Assembly (NCBI GenBank): GCA_035289205.1
Contig: DATDXV010000043.1
Location: forward strand, 1 to 12,208
From: DATDXV01 sp035289205
GTDB lineage: Archaea; Aenigmatarchaeota; Aenigmatarchaeia; Aenigmatarchaeales; DATDXV01
DNA length: 12,208 bases
Direction of reading: 5' to 3'
Shown here: one piece after another, positions 1 to 5,725 of the stretch
Numbering within the stretch: the stretch's first letter is position 1
How the letters are laid out: each line of letters begins with the position of its first letter
Notes under the pieces: model-generated
Told to the model about the DNA's origin: nothing
Database searches by the model: none
The model's input: the letters and a program-made list of their open reading frames with translations, nothing else
Translations under genes and position numbers: made by a program

Positions 1-41
1 CTGCCCCTAGGTCTCCCGCGCTTTTTTTCATTCATAGTCAT
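1..41 (-). CDS. 5' end of a gene leaving the window (basic N-terminus, AT-hook-like)
   Basis: Reading leftwards from an ATG at 41-39, an open frame runs to the edge and encodes MTMNEKKRGRPRG. The second in-frame ATG is at 35-33. A TATA-like box (TTTAAATA on this strand, 64-71) is centred about 26.5 bases upstream of the first ATG, the same spacing as at the other genes here, so this is probably a real leaderless start. The RGRP core flanked by basic residues resembles an AT-hook or the basic lead-in of a DNA-binding protein, but 13 residues are too few to name a family. Another ATG at 31-29 opens a different frame (MKKSAGDLGA) but does not fit the promoter spacing. Confidence 0.45.
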   Translation of the reverse strand, partial: MTMNEKKRGRPRG

Positions 42-63
42 ATAAGATACTGTCTGTGGACCA

Positions 64-71
64 TATTTAAA
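64..71 (-). promoter_or_regulatory. TATA-like promoter of the left-edge gene
   Basis: The minus strand reads TTTAAATA here, centred about 26.5 bases before the ATG at 41. This is the archaeal TATA-to-start distance for a leaderless transcript and matches other promoters in the window. Confidence 0.45.
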
Positions 72-270
72 GATATCTGAATGATGAAATTTCTACAAAA
101 TATGGAAGTTGAGTATCTTGAACAAGAACATGTCATAATAATGCTCATCTTGGATTGTGTATTGCATAGTGAATTGAAGCAGTATGACTAATAGAAACCA
201 TATGGAAGCTTTAAATAATAACCACGTAAATTTATGGAACTGATAATTTCGTGTCCATACTAACATATGG

Positions 271-280
271 ATTTATAAAT
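271..280 (+). promoter_or_regulatory. Palindromic TATA-like box upstream of the candidate small RNA
   Basis: The sequence ATTTATAAAT is a strong archaeal TATA-like element centred at 275.5. Adding 25-26 bases places a plus-strand transcription start at about 300-302, exactly where the long inverted repeat begins. The box is a perfect palindrome, so its direction cannot be decided from the box alone. Confidence 0.35.
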
Positions 281-299
281 CTGAGCTCCCTAATAATAA

Positions 300-425
300 G
301 GGACCCTTTGAAGTGTTGAATCAGACCTTTCAGGGAAGCTGTGTACATTTGAGGTGATGAAGACAGCCCTGACATAGGAATGCTATCTTCAAAGGGTACC
401 ATCATTAGTTCATTTTTTGTTTTGT
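300..425 (+). ncRNA. Candidate structured small RNA (nested hairpin, T-rich 3' end)
   Basis: The segments 300-313 and 387-400 form an inverted repeat with 13 of 14 positions paired (one G-A mismatch, with 11 perfect pairs at 303-313/387-397). Nested inside, 330-335 pairs with 367-372 (TCAGGG/CCCTGA) and 339-342 with 363-366 (CTGT/ACAG), leaving a 3-base bulge at 336-338. The apical loop (343-362) contains GAGGTGAT, a perfect complement to the anti-Shine-Dalgarno end of archaeal 16S rRNA. A TATA-like box at 271-280 predicts a start at about 301. A T-rich run at 411-424 resembles an archaeal oligo-T terminator. I do not recognise the RNA family. GTGATGA (354-360) and CTGA (369-372) look like boxes C and D, but only 8 bases separate them and CTGA is inside a stem, so a C/D guide is unlikely. 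It could instead be the 3' structure of the converging radical SAM transcript or a remnant element. Confidence 0.35.
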
Positions 426-461
426 TACAATTGGTTGTCAAAGGATATAAATGTTAAAATG

Positions 462-1973
462 TTAGCTTTTTGTTTGAATTTCCAAAGCCTTGACCTCTAA
501 CTTGCCCTGTTGGTCATGCCCCTTCACCCTGCCTTTAGAAAGCCTGTAGCCAATGTAATCAAGCGCATACTTCATCACCCTCACGAATTCAACAGGATGG
601 AGGTTCCGCATGACCGTGTAAGCAATATGCTTCGGCCGCAGATAGAAGCGGAGCATCAGATGCTCCCTGAGAGCTTCGATCTCAGCTGCTGTAAGGCCTG
701 GATAGGAAACAATGCATCTCAGCCTCCCGTTCTCATCCAACCATTCGTTATAATTCTCTGTGAGCAAATATCCATTTTGCTTCGCCCACTGGTAGAACTC
801 TGTCCCTGGGAAGGGCATCGCATGCTGGAAGAAGACCATGTCTGGATTCAGTTTTTTGGCAAACTGATACGTCTCTTCAATCGTCTCCTTTGTGTCTCCA
901 GACAAGCCGATCATGAAGCAGCCGAAAATTCGCAGACCAACTTTCTGCGCGTTCTTCGTGAACTCCTCTGCCTGCTTGAGGCTTGTACCTTTCCTTATCT
1001 GGTTCAGCACAGCCTGGTTTCCAGATTCATAACCTACAATAAGTATCCTGCATCCCGCGTCCTTCATGCTCTTCAGGATGTCATAGCCAAGGGTTGCTCG
1101 GACGTTGCATGACCATACAACCTTGAGCTTCCTGCTTATGATCTCCTTGCAGATCGCGTCCGCACGCGGAATATCGATGGTGAACGTATCATCTTCAAAA
1201 AAGATTTCCTTCACATCAGGTAGGTTCTCCTTGATCCATTGTACCTCATCAACTACGTTCTGCGGACTCCTTTTCCTATAACCGTGCATGGTAAAACGCT
1301 GTGGCAGAACACAGAAATTGCATCTAGCCGGACAGCCACGAGAAGTCCATATCTGAATCATGGGATGCTGCGCTAATGCGTATCTGTAATCATGAACATC
1401 CAGAAATTCCTTGTAGGCTTTTGAAACGAATGGAATCTTGTCGAGATCCATTACGAGCGGTCTCTCCGCTGTCAGAACGATCTCCCCATTCCTTCTGTAG
1501 GCTATTCCCTGCACGCCCTGCAGATCGTCGCCGTTCTCCAAGGCGTTGGCTATATCCAAAATTGTGTAATCATACTCGCCCCTTGCTATCATATCGATTG
1601 CAGGGGAGAGCTTCATTGTTTCGATTGTCAGGGTTGAAGGATGTGTTCCAACAAAAACTATCTTCACTCCAGGAAACTCTTTCTTCGCAAGCTCCGCAAA
1701 CTCAATGTCCTTGTAGAGAGTGGGTGTTGTGGTCTCCATAACAAGAAGGTCTGGAGAGAATTCCTTGACTTTGTTTATTGTAACATCCCAGCTCCATTCT
1801 TTGGCAATCGCGTCCCACAAAAATACTTTGTGTCGCTTGTCCTCCATCAGTACTGCTGATGCATAGGATAAAAATGCTGGAAAATAGAGCGTTCCAGACT
1901 TCGTGAACTCTGGCCACCTGCTCTCTTTCGAAACTTTAAACTCTCCTGGAGGGTTAAGCATTCCTATTCTCAT
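462..1973 (-). CDS. B12-binding-type radical SAM enzyme, HpnJ / calditol synthase-like
   Basis: The 503-residue protein has the two-part layout of class B radical SAM enzymes. Residues about 1-170 are a Rossmann-like cobalamin-binding-type domain (PDLLVMETTTPT near 74-85, VFVGTHPS near 106-113) without the classical DxHxxG cobalt-ligating motif. Residues about 200-400 are the radical SAM barrel, with the cluster cysteines C214, C218 and C221 in GCPARCNFC. Downstream, EIFFEDDTFT (256-265), GYESGNQ (314-320) and PFPGTEFY (387-394) are strongly reminiscent of HpnJ. HpnJ contracts the amino-sugar ring of glucosaminyl-bacteriohopanetetrol to a cyclitol ether; the related archaeal calditol synthase makes the cyclopentyl head group of calditol lipids. 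The residue pattern supports this subfamily; the substrate is inferred. The ATG at 1973 gives a normal N-terminus (MRIGMLNPPGEF). A methyltransferase gene lies 66 bases upstream on the same strand, and an AT-rich promoter-like stretch fills the gap. Other B12 radical SAM roles, such as methylation or lipid ring formation, remain possible. Confidence 0.85.
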   Translation of the reverse strand: MRIGMLNPPGEFKVSKESRWPEFTKSGTLYFPAFLSYASAVLMEDKRHKVFLWDAIAKEWSWDVTINKVKEFSPDLLVMETTTPTLYKDIEFAELAKKEFPGVKIVFVGTHPSTLTIETMKLSPAIDMIARGEYDYTILDIANALENGDDLQGVQGIAYRRNGEIVLTAERPLVMDLDKIPFVSKAYKEFLDVHDYRYALAQHPMIQIWTSRGCPARCNFCVLPQRFTMHGYRKRSPQNVVDEVQWIKENLPDVKEIFFEDDTFTIDIPRADAICKEIISRKLKVVWSCNVRATLGYDILKSMKDAGCRILIVGYESGNQAVLNQIRKGTSLKQAEEFTKNAQKVGLRIFGCFMIGLSGDTKETIEETYQFAKKLNPDMVFFQHAMPFPGTEFYQWAKQNGYLLTENYNEWLDENGRLRCIVSYPGLTAAEIEALREHLMLRFYLRPKHIAYTVMRNLHPVEFVRVMKYALDYIGYRLSKGRVKGHDQQGKLEVKALEIQTKS

Positions 1974-2009
1974 CTTAAATCACTGTTATAATTATACATG
2001 TTTAGAGGG

Positions 2010-2018
2010 TTTTTAAAG
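2010..2018 (-). promoter_or_regulatory. TATA-like box upstream of the radical SAM gene
   Basis: The minus strand reads CTTTAAAAA here, about 40 bases before the ATG at 1973, predicting a leader of roughly 15 bases. A second AT-rich stretch (TATAATTATA, near 1987-1996) lies closer, so the exact start is uncertain. The gene may also be transcribed from the methyltransferase promoter upstream. Confidence 0.3.
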
Positions 2019-2039
2019 TATATCTGGACCTAAGATCCA

Positions 2040-2564
2040 TTAGTTCTTGGAACCGATTATTTTCGCATGACTGTATGCCATTCTCCAGAAGGGTGTTGCT
2101 CTGAGAATTATGTTTATAACCTTCTTCAGAATTATGTGCGGAGGAGCAGGGGAGCTCATAAGCTCAGTCTTAACTGTCTGCAGCCCAACAGATCTCAAAT
2201 GATTTTTTAGATGCCATTCTGTGAAGAGGGAATAATGCCTGTCCTCCCTGTCGCCATGCATGGTTTCATACCCCCCCAGATGCGTCCTCCCTACTGCGTA
2301 CCCCCAATACGATGCATTGTCTGTTATCACCACGATCCTTCCGCCTTTCTTCAGGACCCTTGCAGCCTCCTTGAAGAAGTTGGACACGTTTGTGAGATGC
2401 TCAAGCAGGTTTTTGGCATAGACCTCGTCAAATGTGTTATCATCATAAGGAAGCCTATCCCTGTCTATATTGCACTTCTTTACGCCATTCCTGCTGGGGT
2501 AAAAGTCCACAAAGTCTGTCCCATACGCATCGTTTCCGCATCCCACATTCAGAATCCTTTCCAT
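2040..2564 (-). CDS. Class I SAM-dependent methyltransferase (Methyltransf_11 type)
   Basis: This compact 174-residue protein shows the class I methyltransferase fold. Motif I is ILNVGCGND (residues 4-12), an acidic position after strand 2 lies in VDFYP (19-23), and the motif II/III region is LPYDDNTFDEVYAKNLLEHL (38-57), followed by the post-motif VLKKGGRIVVIT (70-81). It starts almost directly at motif I, as many short archaeal homologues do. The ATG at 2564 lies about 26 bases from a TATA-like box, supporting this start and a leaderless transcript. It is followed 66 bases later by the radical SAM gene on the same strand, and the GT39-like gene diverges from it. The substrate cannot be told; in a glycan locus, methylation of a sugar or of the lipid carrier is a reasonable but unproven guess. 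Confidence 0.85.
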   Translation of the reverse strand: MERILNVGCGNDAYGTDFVDFYPSRNGVKKCNIDRDRLPYDDNTFDEVYAKNLLEHLTNVSNFFKEAARVLKKGGRIVVITDNASYWGYAVGRTHLGGYETMHGDREDRHYSLFTEWHLKNHLRSVGLQTVKTELMSSPAPPHIILKKVINIILRATPFWRMAYSHAKIIGSKN

Positions 2565-2586
2565 AATAACACTATATTCTAAGTAA

Positions 2587-2594
2587 GTATATTT
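2587..2594 (-). promoter_or_regulatory. TATA-like promoter of the methyltransferase gene
   Basis: The minus strand reads AAATATAC, centred about 26.5 bases before the ATG at 2564. It is the left half of a divergent promoter pair in the 73-base gap 2565-2637. Confidence 0.6.
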
Positions 2595-2606
2595 CTAATT
2601 CATAAA

Positions 2607-2615
2607 CCTTTAAAT
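2607..2615 (+). promoter_or_regulatory. TATA-like promoter of the GT39-GPT operon
   Basis: The plus strand reads CCTTTAAAT, with TTTAAA at 2609-2614 centred about 26.5 bases before the ATG at 2638, giving a leaderless start. It lies about 20 bases from the divergent methyltransferase box, so regulators bound here could affect both directions. Confidence 0.65.
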
Positions 2616-2637
2616 CCATTCTAGATACTGAATTGTC

Positions 2638-4191
2638 ATGGTAAAACTGCCTAGTGTAAAAATAAGCACTAATCTGTTAGCTGTGCTGATTGTGCTTATA
2701 ATCGGATACTTCTACTATCAGGTTGCCCTGTCAACCCCGATAGTCTTCGGGGATGAGGGCTATTACGCGGGAACAGCCAGATGGATAGCAAAGAACGGCA
2801 TCTTCCCCCAATACCTGCCGATGGACGGAAGCCCTGTCACGCATTTCACGCTCACAACAAAGCCGTTTTTCATTGTTCTAGAATCGTTCGCCTTCCTTCT
2901 TGGAGGGGAGCTGCTGGTCAAGCTGATGCTTCCACTGTTCTCAATGCTTGGAGCGCTCTTCATCTATGTGTTCCTGAAGAAGCTCGGCGACCCTAAGGCA
3001 GGGCTTTTTGCGATGATCGCGTTTCTTCTGACACCTTCTTTGGTTACATATGGCGTGCTCGGCTATGTGGATACTCTGTTCGTGCTTCTCATTGCAGGAG
3101 CGCTGTATTTCGGGCATCTCTCATTCAAGGAAAACAACAGACTCTACACAGTATTGGCAGGCATTTTCATAGGATTCGCATTCCTTACAAAGACCAGCGG
3201 CGCTGCGCTGGGGGTTTTCTTTATCCTCTACTCGCTTTACGCGCACAGGCTGAAGAACTTCAGGCAGCTTTTTGTTATGTTTCTTGTGGCAGGCCTGCTT
3301 ATGTCGCCGCTGATCATCAGGAACCTGGCTTATTTCGGAAACATCTGCTTCCTGCCCGGAGAAGCGCTCTCGAAGGGCTGCGAACCCGTAGAAGATGTGG
3401 CTATTGAGAACCCGAAGGGGCTTGATTTTGCTGGAAGGACAGAGCAGGCATCCACTGAGCAGGGTCTGATAAGATTCGGCCTTCTGAACTACATAATGTT
3501 TGCATACGGACTTCCTGCTGTGGCGGTCTTTGTTTTCGGTCTTACCTTCTTCCTCGTTGAAAGAAGTGAATTCCACAGGTATATTTTGATATCCTTCATC
3601 GCATTCCTGCTCCTGGCAGAGTTCAGTCTCTTCAGGGCAGAGGATACTGCGCGTTACATGCTTCCTTTGCTTGTTCCCATGACAATAGCAGGAGGGAGCT
3701 TCCTATCCGCTTTCTATGACAGGGTGGGATCAAAGAACAGGATAATTGCCCTCTTCCTGATTGCAGTTATAGTGTTTACGCTATGGACGCCCGGCAAGCA
3801 GAAGATAGACACAATGTTCCAGGTAAAGAGCTTTGTGCCTGGCGTGTTTGACGGCTGCGACTGGGTAAAGAAGAACACTCCCACAGATGCCGCACTGCTG
3901 GCAACATATACAAGGCAGGTTGGATACTCATGCGAACGAAGGGCTGGGGCGGGGCCTGGCGGAGAGGTGATATTCCTTTCGAACAATGAAGATTCCTATG
4001 AAGCCATAAAAAAGGATGGCTTTGATTATGTGTTTGTAGTTGTTGGCCTTATCACTGACGCTGCATATGCGGAGAACTACCCGCGGAACTTTGTTGCATA
4101 TCTGGAAAATGACACAATGCATTTTGAAAAAACCTATGACAACACAGCAAAGTATGGGCAGGCTGGCGTAATAATCTATAAGGTGCTTTGA
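2638..4191 (+). CDS. Multi-spanning GT-C glycosyltransferase, GT39 / PMT-ArnT-like
   Basis: The 517-residue membrane protein has the GT-C plan. A first membrane helix (about 12-30) is followed by an outer loop with the acidic pair D39-E40 in FGDEGYY, the usual place of the catalytic aspartate in GT39 enzymes. About ten more hydrophobic segments extend to residue 380. DTARYMLPL (336-344) matches the conserved Arg-Tyr region before a late helix. Residues about 385-517 form a hydrophilic C-terminal domain, probably extracytoplasmic. Such enzymes use polyprenyl-phosphate sugars as donors and act on the outer face of the membrane. The ATG at 2638 is fixed by the TATA spacing. Its stop codon overlaps the next start by one base (TGATG), so it is probably translationally coupled to the GPT gene. 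Donor and acceptor cannot be read from the sequence. Confidence 0.8.
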   Translation: MVKLPSVKISTNLLAVLIVLIIGYFYYQVALSTPIVFGDEGYYAGTARWIAKNGIFPQYLPMDGSPVTHFTLTTKPFFIVLESFAFLLGGELLVKLMLPLFSMLGALFIYVFLKKLGDPKAGLFAMIAFLLTPSLVTYGVLGYVDTLFVLLIAGALYFGHLSFKENNRLYTVLAGIFIGFAFLTKTSGAALGVFFILYSLYAHRLKNFRQLFVMFLVAGLLMSPLIIRNLAYFGNICFLPGEALSKGCEPVEDVAIENPKGLDFAGRTEQASTEQGLIRFGLLNYIMFAYGLPAVAVFVFGLTFFLVERSEFHRYILISFIAFLLLAEFSLFRAEDTARYMLPLLVPMTIAGGSFLSAFYDRVGSKNRIIALFLIAVIVFTLWTPGKQKIDTMFQVKSFVPGVFDGCDWVKKNTPTDAALLATYTRQVGYSCERRAGAGPGGEVIFLSNNEDSYEAIKKDGFDYVFVVVGLITDAAYAENYPRNFVAYLENDTMHFEKTYDNTAKYGQAGVIIYKVL

Positions 4192-5255
4192 TGGCTATGA
4201 TAAACAATCCCCTGGTTTTTCCAATATCCATACCTCTGTCTTTCCTAGTGGCATTCATAGTTACATTCATCATGCTGCCCCGCTTCATCTCATACCTTAG
4301 GGCAATGGGGCTTACCGGCACGGACATACAGAAGGCGGACAGGCCGAAGATCCCGGAGATGGGAGGTCCTGCTGTCCTTGCTGGGTTTCTTTCCGGAGTG
4401 TTTTTCTATATATGGCTTGAACTGTTTTTCTTCAAGTCTGCAATAGACCTTACTGTACTGTTTGCAGCAACCATCAGCATTATGATAATAGTCCTTGTAG
4501 GGATGCTCGATGACCTGAGCAGGCTTTTCAAGTACGCTGTGCCTGATGCGTATGGGAACGAAAAGAGGCTGGGAATAAGGAGATGGCAGAAGGTTCTCTT
4601 CACCCTTCCAGCTGCGATACCTTTGATGGCAATATCCGCTGGAGACGCCTCGATGGTGCTTCCGCTGCTGGGAAGAATTGATATCGGCATACTCTATCCG
4701 CTATTGCTTGTCCCGATTGCAATAATGGGAGCTTCGAATGCGACTAACATGCTTGCAGGATTCAACGGGCTTGAAGCGGGGCTTGGGGTTGTAGTTTTGT
4801 CCATGATGGGCATATACGCGGCATTTCTCGGCAACATTACAGCAGAGGTGTTCGCATTCATGATGGTTGCAGCGCTTCTTGCGTTCCTCAGGTACAACTG
4901 GTATCCTGCAAAAATATTTCCCGCAGACAGCCTGAACCTTGCCATAGGGGCTGCGATAGCTACGATGGCGATAATTGGCAACATGGAAAGGATAGCCATC
5001 CTGGCGTTCCTGCCCTGGATCCTGGAAGCGTTCTTGAAGTTGCGCTCCAGGATAGAGATGAAGAAGTTTGCGGAGTGCTTCGGGGTTCTGCAGGGCGATA
5101 ATACACTTGCTCCGCCCGCCCAGAAGATATATTCAGTTACGCACATCGTCATGAGGATCGGAAGGCTCAAGGAATGGCAGGTAACTCTCATGCTTGTGGG
5201 ATTTGAGGCACTGCTCTGCGCCAGCCTGCTCTACTTCTATCTTGTCTATGTCTAG
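4191..5255 (+). CDS. aglH: UDP-sugar:dolichyl-phosphate sugar-1-phosphate transferase (AglH/Alg7-like GPT)
   Basis: This 354-residue polytopic protein of the GPT/WecA/MraY family would transfer a sugar-1-phosphate, classically GlcNAc-1-P from UDP-GlcNAc, to dolichyl phosphate on the cytoplasmic face, the first step of lipid-linked glycan assembly. Visible motifs, numbered from the ATG at 4191: DRPKIPEMGGP (50-60), GMLDDLSRLF (104-113) with the Mg-binding Asp pair D107-D108, NATNMLAGFNGLEAG (183-197), FPADS (243-247, usually FPGDT/S) and an archaeal-type C-terminus (IYSVTHIVMRIG, 313-324). I chose ATG 4191 because it overlaps the preceding stop as TGATG and follows AAGGTG at 4180-4185. A TTG three bases earlier and an ATG at 4197 are alternatives. 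Its stop codon is shared tail-to-tail with the Alg13-like gene. The gene symbol is by family resemblance; the sugar is not proven. Confidence 0.88.
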   Translation: MAMINNPLVFPISIPLSFLVAFIVTFIMLPRFISYLRAMGLTGTDIQKADRPKIPEMGGPAVLAGFLSGVFFYIWLELFFFKSAIDLTVLFAATISIMIIVLVGMLDDLSRLFKYAVPDAYGNEKRLGIRRWQKVLFTLPAAIPLMAISAGDASMVLPLLGRIDIGILYPLLLVPIAIMGASNATNMLAGFNGLEAGLGVVVLSMMGIYAAFLGNITAEVFAFMMVAALLAFLRYNWYPAKIFPADSLNLAIGAAIATMAIIGNMERIAILAFLPWILEAFLKLRSRIEMKKFAECFGVLQGDNTLAPPAQKIYSVTHIVMRIGRLKEWQVTLMLVGFEALLCASLLYFYLVYV

Positions 5256-5725
5256 AGGTTTGCAATATACTTGCCTAAATTCTCCATTAGAGCTTTAGAA
5301 CTTCCTAGCTTTGGCTTGAAGCTCTTCATTTTGCTTATTGCAACAGCAAGCTCTTCCTTGCTTTTTGCAGCCAGCAATTTCCCGCCACGCTCAAGCTCTG
5401 CTGCCAGATCAAGCTGATGATCATCAACATGCTCCCCGTATTTCTTGAGCCTCGGCACGACAATCAGCTTCTTCCTATGGGACAGCGCTGTGATTACGCT
5501 TCCCGCTCCTGCATGGGAGATAATAATGTCTGCCTTTGATGTCAGCTCTGCCATTTTCTTGTCGTCCACAAATTTGTAAAATTCATAGTGCTTGGGATTG
5601 TATGTTGAGTTTCCTATCTGCGCAACAACCTTGCCTGCTATTTTCTTTTTCTCTATCAAGGAGTCAACCATCTCTAGAAGCCTGTTGAACTGCATTGTGT
5701 GCGTTCCGCATGTGACGAAAATCAG
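5252..5725 (-). CDS. Alg13-like catalytic subunit of a UDP-sugar transferase (GT28 family C-terminal domain)
   Basis: The protein matches Alg13 and bacterial PssE-like subunits, which hold the nucleotide-sugar site and need an Alg14 partner. From the proposed start the N-terminus is MIFVTCGTHT, the standard opening of the family. Later come ISHAGAGS (residues 69-76), GEHVDDHQ (97-104) and a C-terminal helical tail; total length is about 157 residues, normal for stand-alone Alg13. The frame is open further upstream to an ATG at 5779, giving 175 residues with an atypical 18-residue lead (MGEDAEVLSEGKVLGGGV). I favour CTG at 5725, which makes a 4-base CTGA overlap with the Alg14-like stop and follows GGCGGTG. 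It probably adds the second sugar to the lipid-linked glycan begun by the converging GPT gene. In eukaryotes this is GlcNAc; bacterial homologues use other sugars. Confidence 0.85.
   Translation of the reverse strand: MIFVTCGTHTMQFNRLLEMVDSLIEKKKIAGKVVAQIGNSTYNPKHYEFYKFVDDKKMAELTSKADIIISHAGAGSVITALSHRKKLIVVPRLKKYGEHVDDHQLDLAAELERGGKLLAAKSKEELAVAISKMKSFKPKLGSSKALMENLGKYIANL

Larger units (their letters stand above)
42..461. other. AT-rich intergenic region without a convincing protein gene
   Basis: This 420-base stretch separates the left-edge gene from the radical SAM gene and is visibly more AT-rich than the coding regions. The only open frames are short: a 36-codon plus-strand frame at 81-191 and a 69-codon minus-strand frame at 232-441. 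Neither has a fitting promoter, a ribosome binding site or a recognisable motif. What stands out is the structured segment at 300-425 with the TATA-like box at 271-280, annotated separately. No tRNA, CRISPR or insertion-sequence signature is visible. Confidence 0.6.

Noticed and set aside
81..191. Plus-strand open frame of 36 codons (MMKFLQNMEVEYLEQEHV...)
   Set aside because: An open run of this length is expected by chance in AT-rich DNA, there is no Shine-Dalgarno site, and the nearest TATA-like boxes are at the wrong distance. It could be a small protein but cannot be supported.
354..372. C/D box guide RNA (GTGATGA ... CTGA)
   Set aside because: Only 8 bases lie between the boxes, too few for a guide, no C'/D' pair is present, and CTGA is part of a predicted stem.
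351..375. GAGGTGATG followed by a 6-codon frame (MKTALT), as a leader peptide
   Set aside because: The ribosome-binding sequence overlaps the ATG, so it cannot serve that start codon; the motif is better seen as the loop of the hairpin.
300..400. MITE or insertion-sequence remnant suggested by the 14-base inverted repeats
   Set aside because: No target-site duplication, transposase fragment or second copy is visible in the window; nested inner stems and the aligned TATA box fit a structured RNA better.
232..441. Minus-strand open frame of 69 codons in the intergenic region
   Set aside because: It has no fitting promoter or ribosome binding site (the AT-rich stretch near 449 is too close to the ATG) and no recognisable motif, and it lies antisense across the nested inverted repeats that explain the segment better.
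510..1112. Plus-strand open frame of 200 codons
   Set aside because: It is an antisense shadow of the radical SAM gene, whose cysteine motif and family signatures are clear on the other strand; the plus-strand translation shows no family features.
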